Source: Ornithorhynchus anatinus (Eukaryota; Chordata; Mammalia; Monotremata; Ornithorhynchidae). From it: a stretch of 64,000 nucleotides of DNA. Location of the stretch: positions 186,001-250,000 of the forward strand of contig NW_024396730.1 of the NCBI RefSeq assembly GCF_004115215.2. Direction: 5' to 3'. How positions within the stretch are numbered: position 1 is the first letter of the stretch; each line of letters opens with the position of its first letter. This document shows, piece after piece, positions 30,060-41,033 of the stretch. The position numbers and the translations under genes were made by a program. The notes beneath the pieces are model-generated. The model was not told the origin of the DNA. It did no database searches and worked only from the letters and a program-made list of their open reading frames with translations.

Positions 30060-30872
30060 CCTCCTTTCTGATCTCCCATCCTCCTGTCTCTCCCCAGTTC
30101 AGTCTACACTTCACTCCGCTGCCCAGATTATCTTTCTACAGAAACGATCTGGGCATGTCACTCCCCTCCTCAAAAATCTCCAGTGATTGACTATCAACCT
30201 TCCCATGAAAGAAAAACTCCTCACTATTGGCTTCAAAGTTCTCCATCACCTGGCCCCCTCCTACCTCACCTCCCTTCTCTTCTTCTACAGCCCACCCCCT
30301 ACACTCTGCTCCTCTGCCGCTAACCTTCTCACAGTGCCCTGTTCTCGCCTGTCCCACCGTTGACCCCTGGCCCACGTCCTACCACTGACCTGAAATGCCC
30401 TCTCTCCTCACATCCACCAAACTAACTCTCTTCCCCTCTTCAAAGCCCTCCTGAGAGCTCACCTCCTCCAGGAAGCCTTCCCAGACTGAACCCTCCCTTT
30501 CCCTCTGCTCCTCCTCCCCTCCCCATTGCCCCTACTCCCTCCCTCTGCTCTACCCCCTTCCCCTCCCCACAGCACTGGTGTGTATATTTCTACACATTTA
30601 TTACTCTATTTATTTTTTCATTAATGATGTGTATCTATCTATGATTCTATTTATCTATTTTGATGGTATTGATGCCTGTCTACTTGTTTTGTTTTGTTTT
30701 GTTGTCTGTCTCCCCCTTCTAGACTGTGAGCCCGTTGTTGGGTAAGGATTGTCTCTATCTGTTGCCGAATTGTACTTTCAAAGCGCTTAGCACAGTGTGC
30801 TGCACATAGTACATGCTCAATAAATACGATTGGATGAATGAACTGAATGAATGAATGAATGAATGAATGAAT
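30060..30872 (+). mobile_element. L2 LINE 3' part
   Basis: [12 protein letters not shown]-to-LLQEAFPD coding end, a TGATGTGTATCTATCTATG-type 3' UTR, then a (GAAT)n tail. Lies in the spacer of the inverted duplication. Confidence 0.88.
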
Positions 30873-30986
30873 CCCCTTTTACAAATGAGGTAACCGAGGC
30901 AGAGAGAATTGTAGTGGCTTGACAAAGGTCACACAGCAGACTAGTGGCGTAGTCGGGATTAGAACCCAGGTCTCTAGACTCCCAAG
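30873..30986 (-). mobile_element. Mon-1, head half
   Basis: CCCTTTTACAAATGAGGTAA to TCTCTAGACTCCCAAG. Confidence 0.78.
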
Positions 30987-31259
30987 ACTGTGAACCTTAT
31001 TTCTCTAATTTCTGTAGAAACTAAAGCATATTCACCACTACAAATAATCAGACCATTTTAATTAAATCTTGGGGAAATGATTGAGTGGCAATATTTTCTA
31101 CTTCTCTCCAAAAAATCCATTTGGGGTCAGAGAAACCCTGCTTTTTATCTTCTGAATTATAAAGTGTGTATAAGACTCAACTCAGATCAATAGAGCGAAC
31201 AGGAAGTAAGTCAACCATACTTGGAAAACCCCAAAATCCAGATAAATTTACTTACTTAG
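30987..31259. other. no recognisable gene or repeat
   Basis: Unique-looking AT-rich sequence in the inverted-duplication spacer. Confidence 0.45.
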
Positions 31260-31385
31260 ATTGGGACTGAGTCCAATCTGATTAATGTCTACCTATCTCA
31301 ACATTTAGAGCACTGCTTTTTTTTCTTTAATGGTATTTGTTAATTTGTTTAATTAACAAATTAATATATTATATATTAATATCAT
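31260..31385 (+). mobile_element. Mon-1 tail followed by an AT-rich stretch
   Basis: Mon-1 tail to 31316, then TTTAATGGTATTTGTTAATT and short AT palindromes at the inner edge of the right arm. Confidence 0.65.
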
Positions 31386-31671
31386 ATATATTATTATATA
31401 TTATGGTCTGGCAGATTTGAAGCAGATAGGAGTCCCCAGAAAGTGGGAAGTGTGTGAGCAATTGGTTTAAGATGGGAGAGTTGAGAGTGAGGGACAATTA
31501 AGAGGAGAAAAGAACATGTGATTTGAGGGCAGGGAGGAATTTAGAATGTGAAGACTGCAAACTCCAGGCTGTAAGATCACTGTGAGCAGGGAACTGTCTA
31601 CCAACTCCAATGAATGATAATAATAATAATAATAATAATAATTGTGGTACTGGTTAAGTGCTTACTATGTG
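31386..31671 (-). repeat. inverted duplication, right arm
   Basis: Reverse complement of 29455-29738, from TATTATATATTATGGTCTGG to TGGTTAAGTGCTTACTATGTG. Both arms end inside Mon-1 tails, but the Mon-1 bodies beyond differ. Confidence 0.93.
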
Positions 31672-31975
31672 TTAATTGTTTAATTTGTTAAAGTGTTAAT
31701 GGTATTTAATGTTAATTTGTTAATTAACACTTAGGCACTACACTAAGTGTTAAGGTAGGAAGAAAATAATCAGGTTGGTCACAGTCCATGTCCCACATGG
31801 AGCTCAGTCTTAATTCCCATTTTACAGATGAGGTAACAGAGGCTCACAGAAGTTAAGTTACTCCCCAAGGGCACAAAGCAGAGAAGTGGTGGATCCAGGA
31901 TTTGACACCAGGTCCTCTAACTCCCAGGCCCGCACTCTATTCACTAAACCATGCTACTTCTCCGATCGACACATA
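31620..31975 (-). mobile_element. Mon-1 SINE with expanded TTAAT segment
   Basis: The tail side (to 31671) belongs to the inverted arm. About 60 bases of GTTAAT-type sequence are inserted before CACTACACTAAGTGTTAAGG. The head ends ACCATGCTACTTCTC. Confidence 0.78.
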
Positions 31976-32186
31976 GCAAACAATAAGTACCATAGTAAAT
32001 GTATTTTCCTCACAGAAGAAAATGGTATTTTCAAGAAAGACTAATGTTTTGTTACACTGTTAAAAATAATTGTCCCTTTACTTTCAACAGACTTAATATT
32101 AGAATGGGAGAAATACCCTCTCCTGAGACAATGGGCCACTAAACTTATTACTCTGTCTGCCGGTAGAATGAGATGTTGGCAGAACA

Positions 32187-32464
32187 GAAGGAACTTGCCC
32201 TAGTGAAAACAGCACAGGACTGCAAGTCAGGGGACCCTGGGTTCTAATCCCAAATGTTCCCCTTGTCAGCTGGGTGGCCTTAGGCAAATTACCTAACTTC
32301 TCTGTGCCTTGGTTTCCTCATCTGTAAAATGGGGATTAAATCCTCCTCTCTCCAATTTGGAATGAGACAGGGAGCATGTTTAATCTGATTATCCTGTATC
32401 TACCCCAGGGCTTAGAACAGGGCCTGGCACATAGAAAGCAGTTAACAAATGTCATAAAAAAATA
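32187..32464 (+). mobile_element. Mon-1 SINE, diverged
   Basis: AAGGAACTTGCCCTAGTGAA head; older than most copies judging by mismatches. Confidence 0.8.
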
Positions 32465-32545
32465 GAAGCTTCCCAATATTTTGTCAAGCTTTCTGAAACC
32501 AAACTTCCCCATTTGGAAGATTTTCATTGCCTATTTTCAATGACC

Positions 32546-32638
32546 AACCTATGCCCGACCTGATTATCTCATATCTACCTTGGTGCTTAGAAGAGTGCTT
32601 GACACATAGTAAGTGCTTAACAAATACCATAAAAAAAT
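32546..32638 (+). mobile_element. Mon-1 tail flanking duplication copy B
   Basis: GCCCGACCTGATTATCTCAT to ACAAATACCATAAAAAAATA. Confidence 0.78.
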
Positions 32639-33502
32639 AACCTTCAACTCCCTGGAATATTAAGCAAAGACAATGTGAGAAACTCAGGTTGAGTGGATAA
32701 AAATGGAGCAAAAGAATAGATTCAATTATTTGATGAGGACATGAGTTTATCAACTGTGGATTGAACCTAAATTCTCTCTCCTGCACAAACTGTTCAAACC
32801 ACTTTTATTGCGTTTTTCTTACTCCACATTAAATCATACAGTCATGGAACTGGAAGGGAGCATTTTCACTCAATCAGTCAATCAATGGTATTTACTGAGG
32901 ATGCACTGTGGGCAGAGCACTGTACTAAGCGATTGGGAAAGTACGATTCAGTAGATGTAAACTTTGCCCATAAAGGGCTTACATGGCTTCTACAGGGGGA
33001 AGCCATCATTAAAATAGTTCAGGGATAGGGGAAATAGGTTATAAGGGTTTGGACATGAGCGTTGAAGGGCTGGGGTGAGTGCTTGGATCTGTCTCAGTTT
33101 CCTCTCCTCCAGTTCTCTCCTTGATCCCCTGCTATCTGATTTCCACCCCCTTCTCTCCACAGAAACAGCCCTCTCTAAAGTCACCAATAACGTTCTTCTT
33201 GACAGATCTGCTGGCCTCTACTCCATCCTAATCCTCCTCGACCTCTCAGCCGTCTACCGTCATCCTAATCCCCTTCCGGAAACATTATCCAACCTCGGCT
33301 TCACTGACACTGTCCTCTCCTAGTTCTCCTCCTATTTCTCTGGCTGCTCATTCTCAATCTCCTTCATGGGCCCTTCGTCTCCCATCCTCTGATGGCGGGG
33401 GCCCTTCAAGGCTCATTTCTGGGTCCCCTTCTCTTCTCTGTCTACACTTACTCCTTTGGGGAATTCATTCACTCCCATGGCTTCGATTGCCATCGTTACA
33501 CA
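32639..33502 (+). repeat. segmental duplication, copy B
   Basis: Partner of 13087-13924. The upstream flank in both copies is a Mon-1 tail. Downstream, copy B continues into the rest of the L2 (to 34629), so B is the more complete version of the locus. Confidence 0.9.
32873..32990 (-). mobile_element. L2 3' end inside duplication copy B
   Basis: AATCAGTCAATCAATGGTAT to TAAAGGGCTTACATGG; partly deleted in copy A. Confidence 0.8.
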
Positions 33503-34629
33503 GATGATTCACAAATGACTTCTCTCCTTCTCCGTAGTCTCACAATTCCTCCTGCCTTCAGGACATTTTTACCTGGATGGCCCGCCAACACCCCAAACTT
33601 AGCATGTCCAAAACAGAACTCCTCATCTTCCCACCTAAACCCTGTCCTCCCCATGTTTTTCCCTTCACTGTACAAAGCACCATCATCCTCCCTTTCTCAC
33701 AAGCCCATAAACTTGGTATTACCCTCGACTCATCTCTCTCTTTCAACCCACATAGTCCATCTGTCACCAAATCATGTTGGTTCAACTTTCACAGCATGGC
33801 TAAAATCCACCCCTTCCGCTCTGTCCAAACTGCTATCACATTAATCCAGGCACTTATCTTATCCCACCTTGATTACTTCTTTGGCCTTCCCACTGACCTC
33901 TTTGCCTCCTGTCTCTCCCTACTCAAGTCTATATTTCACTCTGCTGTTTGTATCATTTTTCTAAAACATCCTATCCACGTGTTCCTGCTCCTCAAGAACC
34001 TCCAGTAGTTGCCCATCCACTTGCATGACAAACAAACTTCTTACCATCAGCTTCAAAACACTCAATCATTTCAACCCCCTCCTACTTTACCTCCATGATC
34101 TCCTGCTACAGTCCAGCCCACACGCTTTGCTCCTTTAACACCAACCTCCTCACTGTACCTCGATCTCATTTCTCTCACTGTCGACCTCTCACCCATGTCC
34201 GGACTCTGGCCTGGAACTCTGTCCCTCTTCATATTTGACAGTCCACCACTCTCCCCACCTTCAAATTCTTATTAAATTGGCATCTCCTCCAAGAAGCCTT
34301 CCCATATTAAGCAGTCTTTTCTCCAATTTCCTCTCCCTTCTGCATCATCTATACACTTGGATCTCTAACCTTCGAACACTTGATATTAACCTCATCCTCA
34401 GTCCCACAGCTCTTATGTACATACCGATAATTTATTTATTTGTGCTAATGTGTGTCTCCCTCTATAGAATGTAAGCTTAATGTAGGCAGGGAATGTGTCT
34501 ACCAACTCCGTTGTATTGTACTCCCCCAAGAGCTTAGCACAGTGCTCTGCACATGGCAAGTGCTCAATTAATACCATTGATTGATTGCTCTGCACACAGT
34601 AAGTGCTCAATAAATAGCCTTAATTGATA
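33090..34629 (+). mobile_element. L2 LINE, RT to 3' end, decayed
   Basis: Starts at SSSSLLDPLLSDF (RT), passes PLLFSVYTYSFGEFIHSHGF, and shows YTDDSQM at about 33498 where YADDTQI is expected. The later block [25 protein letters not shown] follows. The 3' UTR ends TACCATTGATTGATTG at about 34587, followed by a second copy of the terminal 40 bases. The tail is of the older TTGA type. Confidence 0.88.
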
Positions 34630-35079
34630 GTCCATCTGAAAATAGGACAATAAGGAGGTCATTGAGGTTTGAGGCTAATCTATCTTTGAACACTTCCAAA
34701 GATAGAGAATTGGGTCTACATTTCACTCTCCTGACTGAAAGGTTTTGGCATTTTAGGGGCTAGGTTAGTTTTTGCTGATGAAAATTCCCTAGAATGAAGG
34801 TGTCAGAGAGCACATGCAAAAAATTAAAAGCAGCACAAGAAATGTTACCTTGCCATGAGCCATAAAGCCCTCTCACCTACCTCACCTGAAGAATGGTGTT
34901 ACCTTCTCTCCAAAGGGCTCTGGTTTGGGCTCAGTAGGACTTTTTGAGGTCTTCTGTGGCCTCAGGGAATAGGTCCTTGTGTTCTCAGGAAAGACACAGA
35001 TTAATTAAATAATTTGTGCAAAGGATTGGACAGATTCCATCCAGTCCTCCCTTCTGTTTTCCTGTCTCTAGCTCACAAT
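34630..35079. other. no recognisable gene or repeat
   Basis: 450 bases of unique-looking sequence. Confidence 0.45.
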
Positions 35080-35361
35080 AGAGAAGCAGTGTGGCCTAGT
35101 CTATAGAGTATGGGCCTGGGAGTAAGAAGGACCTGGGTTCTAATCCCCACTCTGCCACTTGTCTGTTGTGTGATCTTGGGCAAGTCACTTCACTTTTCTG
35201 GGCCTCAGTTACCTCATCTGGAAAATGGGGATTAAGACTGTGAGACCCATGTGGGACAGGGACTGTATCCAACCCGATTAGATTGCATGTATCCCACCTC
35301 TTAGAGCAGTGCTGGACATATAGTAAGCACTTAACAAATACCATTATTATTATTATAATGG
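35080..35361 (+). mobile_element. Mon-1 SINE, full length
   Basis: AGAGAAGCAGTGTGGCCTAG head to an (ATT)n tail; long body. Confidence 0.88.
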
Positions 35362-35910
35362 TGTTTCAGAGCTGGGCCTGGGAACTGCGGTTATGAACAG
35401 CTTTTTTGGTCTGCATGTTTAATCGCAGATCCGCTACTGGCCTGTTGTGTGACAATTGGGCTTGCCACTTCACTTCTCTGTACCTCAGTTTTCTCATGTG
35501 AAAAATGGGGCAAAGATGCCTGTTCTCCCTCTCCCTTAGATTGTGAGCCTCATGGGCGGCAGGGGCTGTGTCCTATCTCATTGTGTTTGGCCACATAGGA
35601 AGTGCTTAACCAGTACTTGGATAACTGAGGAACAGTGTGCCCTAGTGAAAAGAGCTCAGGCCTAGGAGTCAGAGGACCTGGGTTCTAATCCTGGCTCTGC
35701 CACTTGCCTGCTATTTGAATTTGGGCAAGTCACTCAACTGCTCTGTGCCTCAGTTTCCCCAATTGTAAAATAGTGATTCATTACCTGTTCACCCTCCTGC
35801 TTAGACTGTGAGTCCCATGTGGGAGAGGGACTGGGTCCAACCTGATTAATTTGTATCTACCTAGTGATTGACTCTTAGTAAGCATTTAAATACTGTTGCT
35901 ATTAATAATA
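35362..35910 (+). mobile_element. two Mon-1 copies of the 'cctgttc' body type
   Basis: 35362-35615 is old and diverged, with CTGTTCTCCCTCTCCCTTAG in place of the usual AAGACTGTGAG approach. 35630-35910 is the same body type but better preserved (CAGTGTGCCCTAGTG head). Confidence 0.78.
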
Positions 35911-35971
35911 ATGAAAACTGCAATTATTATTTGATATTAACATCATCATCATACTCATCATTGTTATCATC

Positions 35972-36090
35972 CAGAGCACTCATTGAGGACCTACTGTATT
36001 CAGAACACAAGATTAGATGCTTAAGAACATTTAGTAAAAGTAAAAGACATGATCCATATCATCAAGGACACTAAACTTTAATGGTGAAGA
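35972..36090 (-). mobile_element. ancient L2 3' end, weak
   Basis: CAGAGCACTCATTGAGGACC and AACACAAGATTAGATGCTTA resemble the L2 end at low identity. Confidence 0.45.
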
Positions 36091-36192
36091 CAAGCAGATA
36101 CAGTGCCAAATAGAATATATATTAATTTGTATAGAAATAGTTATATTTCACATGCACATACTCATATACACACTCATTAATGCAGTATATAG

Positions 36193-36465
36193 TTTTTTTA
36201 CTGTACTTGCTAAGCATTTACTATGTGTCAAACACTGTTCACAGTGGTGGGGTGGATAAAAGTTAACCGGGGTGGACACGGTCCCTCTCCCACATGAGGC
36301 TCACAGTGTAAACAGGAGGGAAAACAGGCATTACATTCCCATTTTGTCAATGAGGAAACTGAGGCACAGAAAAGTGAAGTTATTCATCAAGGTCATAGAG
36401 CAGACAAGAACCCACGTCCTCTGACTCCCAAGCCCGTGCTCTTTCCACTAGGGTGCACTGCTTCC
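36193..36465 (-). mobile_element. Mon-1 SINE
   Basis: TACTGTACTTGCTAAGCATT to GGGTGCACTGCTTCC. Confidence 0.83.
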
Positions 36466-36488
36466 TATCTACCTGTCTTTGAACTGAA

Positions 36489-36685
36489 TCAATCACTCAA
36501 TCATATTTATTGAGCACTTACTGTGTGCATATTCCTGTACTAAGCATCTCCCCCTTTAGACTGTAAGCACGTTGGGGGCAGGGAATGTGTCTGTTTATTG
36601 TTTTACTGTACTCTCCCTAACGGTTAGTGCAGTGCTCTTCACACAGTAAGTGCTCGATAAAAACGATTGATTGACCGACTGACTA
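36489..36685. mobile_element. two L2 termini, convergent
   Basis: 36489-36548 is minus (TCAATCACTCAATCATATTT); 36549-36685 is plus (TCCCCCTTTAGACTGTAAGC to GATTGACCGACTGACT). Confidence 0.8.
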
Positions 36686-36752
36686 CAACCTAACAAGAAA
36701 CAGACACATTCCTTGGCCACAAAGAACTCAAAGAAGACAACCCTGATAATAG

Positions 36753-37251
36753 CAATAATAATAATAATAATAATGTTGGTATTTGTTAAGCGCTTACTAT
36801 GTGCAGAGCACTGTTCTAAGCGCTGGGGTAGGTACAGGGTAATCAGGTTGTCCCACGTGAGGCTCACAGTCTTCATCCTCATTTTACAGATGAGGTAACT
36901 GAGGCCCAGAGAAGTTAAGTGACTTGCCCACATTCACACAGCTGACAAGGGGCAGAGCCGGGATTCGAACCCATGACCTCTGTCTCCCAAGTCCGGGCTC
37001 TTGCCACTGAGCCACACTGCTTCCCATAATAATAGTAATAATTATTCCCATAATAGTAGTTATAGTATTTGGTAAGCGCTTACTTTGTGCCAGGTGCTGT
37101 ACTAAGTGCTGGAGTGGATACAAGCAAATCGGGTTGGACACAGTCCCTGTCCCACACGGGGCTCACAGTCTCAATCCCCATTTTACAGATGAAGCAACTG
37201 AGGCATGGAGAAGTGAAGTGATTAGCCCAAGGTCAGACAGCAGACAAGTAA
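36753..37251 (-). mobile_element. two Mon-1 copies, head to tail
   Basis: 36753-37025 is young type (box B GGATTCGAACCC, short body). 37026-37251 is long-body type, with its head end lost at CAGCAGACAAGTA. Confidence 0.87.
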
Positions 37252-37359
37252 AATTCACCTTTGGGGGAGCAGGGACTGAAAAGGCTAAAGCAAAACCCAG
37301 CATCTCAGTTCTATTGTGCACACACAAAAGCCATCTCTTTGTGTGCTGTCAAGCTTCAC

Positions 37360-37636
37360 TGAGAAGCAGTTTTGCCTAATGGAAAGAGCATGGGCCCGGG
37401 AGTCAGAGGACCTGGGTTCTAATACTAATTCCACCGCATACCTGCTGTGTGACCTTAGGCAAGTCACTTCAGTTCTCTGTGCCTCAGTTACCTCATCTCT
37501 AAAATGAGGGCTTAAAACTGTGATCTCCACATGGCACATGGACTGTGTCTAGCCTGATAAACTTGTATCATCTACCCCAGCACTTAGTATGGTGTCTGCT
37601 AAATAGTAAGCCCTTAACAAATTCTATAAATAAAAT
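37360..37636 (+). mobile_element. Mon-1 SINE, full length
   Basis: GAGAAGCAGTTTTGCCTAAT head to AACAAATTCTATAAATAAAA. Confidence 0.86.
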
Positions 37637-37789
37637 TTAAAATGATGCATGGCAGGGAGGTGGCAAAGCTGTGCTCATGGGTAGATTTTTGTCTTTGGGT
37701 CTTTAGGCAGAGAGAGGAGATATACCAGGGACAAGTGGCGGGGGGCAGGCAATAAACTCAGCTCTGTTCACACCTCTGTACCCCTCTAA

Positions 37790-37937
37790 GGTTCATTGTG
37801 CTCATTGTGGTCAGGGAGTGTGTCTGTTTATTATGTTGTACTCTTCCAAGCGTTTAGTGCAGTGCTCCACACACAGTAAGTGCTCAATCAATACGATTGA
37901 ATAAATGAATGAATGAATGAATGAATGAATGAATGAA
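37790..37937 (+). mobile_element. L2 3' end with (GAAT)n tail
   Basis: GCTCATTGTGGTCAGGGAGT to nine or so GAAT units. Confidence 0.83.
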
Positions 37938-38024
37938 CACATAGGGCATTGTCTGCTCTTGGGTAACTATCCAATGGGAAACTGGGAAAGGAGTCATATG
38001 CACCCTGGCTAGGAGAACCCCCTG

Positions 38025-38333
38025 AATAATAATAATAATAATAATAATGGCATTTGTTAAGTGCTTACTATGTGTCAAGCACTGTTCTAAGCACTGGGGT
38101 AGATACAAGCTAATCAGGTTGGACGAAATCCCTGTCCCACATGGGGCTCACAGTCTTAATCCCCATTCTACAGTCTTAATCCCCATTCTACAGATGATGA
38201 GGGAACTGAGGCCCAGAGAAGTGAAGTGACTTGCCCAAGGTGACGCAGCAGACATATGGCAGAGCTGGGATTAGAACCCAGATCCTTCTGACTCCCAGGC
38301 TCGGGAACGAGCCACTAGATCATGCTGCTTCCA
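38025..38333 (-). mobile_element. Mon-1 SINE with a small tandem duplication
   Basis: The 19-base step ACAGTCTTAATCCCCATTCT occurs twice in a row around 38150-38188. Confidence 0.86.
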
Positions 38334-38339
38334 GTTTGA

Positions 38340-38498
38340 TATTCACCCCACAGCATTTATGTACATTCCCTCTGGATTGTAAATCGTGAGCAGGGACCTC
38401 ATCTACTAACTCTGTTGCATTGCACTCTCCCAAGCGCTTAGTACAATCCTCTGCACACAGTAAGTGCTCAACGAATACCACTGATTGATCAATTAATC
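38340..38498 (+). mobile_element. L2 3' end, TTGA subfamily
   Basis: TTTATGTACATTCCCTCTGG to ACTGATTGATCAATTAATCA. Confidence 0.8.
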
Positions 38499-38694
38499 AC
38501 TAAGCGTGGCTTAGTGGCAAAAGCACAGGCTAGGGAGTCAGAGGATGTGGGTTCTAATCCCGGCTCCACTACTTGTCTGCTGTGTGACTTGTCAGTTACG
38601 TCATCTGTAAAATGGGGATGAAGACTGTGAGCCCCACCTGGGACAACCTGATTACCTTGTATCTACCCCAGCACTTAGAATAGTGCTTGGCACT
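38499..38694 (+). mobile_element. Mon-1, short body with deletion
   Basis: The CTTGGGCAAGTCACTT.. segment is missing between GTGTGACTTG and TCAGTTACGTCATC. Confidence 0.83.
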
Positions 38695-38760
38695 AATGTT
38701 GATAATTAACATTAATGTTAATAATTAACATTATTAATAATAATATTAATAATATTAATA
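38695..38760. repeat. AT-rich imperfect palindromes
   Basis: ATTAACATTAATGTTAAT is a perfect 18-base palindrome within a (TTAATAA) stretch between two Mon-1 copies. Confidence 0.8.
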
Positions 38761-39011
38761 ATAATGATGGCATTTGTTAAGCGCTTACTATGTGCAGAAC
38801 ACTGTTCTAAGCGCTGGGGTAGATACAGGGTAATCAGGTTGTCCCACAGGAGGCTCACAGTCTTCATCCTCATTTTACAGATGAGGTAACTGAGGCACAG
38901 AGAAGTTAAGTGACTTGCCCACATTCACACAGCTGACAAGTGGCAGAGCAGGAATTCAAACCCATGACCTCTGACTCCCAAGCCCGGGCTCTTTCCACTG
39001 AGCCACGTTGT
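38745..39011 (-). mobile_element. Mon-1 SINE, young type
   Basis: Short body with TTGTCCCACAGGAGGCTCAC; box B side AATTCAAACCC slightly decayed. Confidence 0.87.
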
Positions 39012-39408
39012 TTAATGTCCATCTCCCCCTCTAGACTAAAGTTCTTTATGGGCAAGGAACATGTCTGCTAATTCTGTTGTATTCTACTCTCCCAAGCATT
39101 TAGTAAACGTTCTGCAAGTAGTAAGTGCTCAATAAATGCCAGTGACTGATTGACTGTCTGTCTCCTCCTTAAGACCATAAGCTCATTGTGAGCAGGGAGC
39201 ATGTCTCCCACGCTCTTAGTACAGGGCTTTCACCCAGTAAGCTCTCAATAAATACCATCAATTGATTGATTAATGTCTGTCTCCCCCTATAGAGTGTAAG
39301 CTCATTGCAGGGAGGGAACGTCTCTACCAACTCTGTTGTACTCTCCCAAGTGCTTAGTACAATGCTTGGCACACAGTAAGCAGTCGATAAATACCATTGA
39401 TTGATTAA
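39010..39408 (+). mobile_element. three L2 3' ends in head-to-tail series
   Basis: 39010-39155, 39156-39270 and 39271-39408; each starts within a few bases of the previous TTGA tail with TGTCTGTCTCC-type sequence. Confidence 0.85.
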
Positions 39409-39554
39409 TCCTGTATTTGCTGTTCTTGGAGTCAACCTTCAGGTTCTCTTTACTGAGGAATTGCAGTCCTATTGATTGGAGAAAACTTGCCATCTCCAGC
39501 TACTTCTCCTTTCATGTTAGCACTGCCCCATCCTGCTTTCTAGAGGAGAAACCT

Positions 39555-39683
39555 CTAGACTGGAAGCACCTTGTGGACAGGGAACCTGTCTACCCACTCT
39601 GTGATATGGTACTCTCCAAAGTGCTTAGTCAATGGCCCTGCACACAGTAAGTGCTCAATAAATACAATTGATTGATTGATTGA
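39555..39683 (+). mobile_element. L2 3' end, TTGA subfamily
   Basis: CTAGACTGGAAGCACCTTGT to four GATT units. Confidence 0.83.
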
Positions 39684-40502
39684 GAAATGACCACAGAGGG
39701 TCAGTTTCCATAGTGACCCATCCCACTGGGGAGATCCGCACCACTGAATTTAAGGCCAATCCTGTTGAACAAAATGGCGGCCACAATGCAGAGAGTTATG
39801 ATGGAAAGAGGTTTTTGTTTTTTTTTCTAACATCAGACTTGATTCTGAGTAATGCCACAAAGCTGAAGCAGTTCCTTTGAAATGGGAAAGCCCTCCCAGG
39901 GATAGATAATAATTTATTGTCATTTCAACTTAATCCAACTTAATCAGATAGATAGGATGGAAAGGGGATATTGTTGTTTGGTTTTTTTTCTGACATAGGA
40001 CTTGATTCTGAATAATGCTACAAAGCTGAAGCAGTTCCTTTGAAATGAGAAAGTCCACCCAGGGACAGATAATCATTTAATTGTCATTTCAGCTTAATCC
40101 AAAGAGGAATTGACTTCCTCATGAGAAATAAACTTTGAGAGGCTACAAATGAGATGCTGGGGGAGTGATTAAGAAAGATGGAACTTAAATCATTGGGGCC
40201 AGAAAGTAGAAGAGCTTATCTACATAACAGCTCCCTCAGGCACCTGAAGAAAGTTTCAAGCATCCTAAACCCTAAGCCCTAATTAGTATTTACTGTTGGG
40301 TAGAAGAAAGAGAAGAGTTCATGAAATTGGGGTTCCTCTGGGTGGATCAAGCTCTACTAAGCAAAACTTGATTTAGTCATCTCTAAGTCTCAATTCCTAA
40401 GAGGGAAAATATGAGGGCTTTTGTAGAGTTTTAAAGTTCATCAGAGATTAATTGGGTTCATCCTCCTGATAATTTGTCCCAGGTAATATGCTTTCCACTT
40501 CA
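39684..40502. other. unique stretch containing a tandem duplication
   Basis: About 820 bases with no SINE/LINE or gene; the duplication at 39800-40101 is its only visible structure. Confidence 0.5.
39800..40101 (+). repeat. tandem duplication, two units of about 156-163 bp
   Basis: Units start at GATGGAAAG (39800 and 39956) and share CTTGATTCTGA, CACAAAGCTGAAGCAGTTCC/TACAAAGCTGAAGCAGTTCC, CAGGGA.AGATAAT and TTGTCATTTCA.CTTAATCC. Confidence 0.9.
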
Positions 40503-41033
40503 ACAGCTTGGCCTAGTGGAAAGAGCACAGTCCTGGATTCTAATCCCTGCTCTGCCACTTGTCAGCTGGGTGACCTTGGGCAAGTCCATGTTACTTCCCT
40601 ATGCCTATTTCCTCAACTGTAAAATGGAGATGAAATACCTGTTCTCCCTCCTCTTTAGATTGTAAGCCTCATGTTGGGCAGAAACTGTGTTCATCATGAT
40701 TAACTTGTATGTACCCCAGACCTTAGAATGGTGTTAGATACATAGTAAGTGCTTAACGAATTCCATAAAAGAAGCAGCGTGGCTTAGTGGTAAGAGCACA
40801 GGCTAGGGAATCAGAGGACATGGGTTCTAATCCCAGCTCCACCACTGGTCTGCTGCATGACTTTGGGCAAGTCACTTCAGTTCTCTGTGCCTCAGTTACC
40901 TCATCTGTAAAATGGGGAGTAAGACTGTGAGCCCCACATGGGACAACCTGATTACCTTGGATCTACCCCAACGCCTAGAACAGTGCTTGGTACATAGTAA
41001 GTGCTTAACAAATACCATCATTATTATTATTAT
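40503..41033 (+). mobile_element. two Mon-1 copies in series
   Basis: 40503-40770 is of the 'cctgttctccctcctc' body type; 40771-41033 is short-body with (ATT)n tail. Same strand. Confidence 0.86.
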
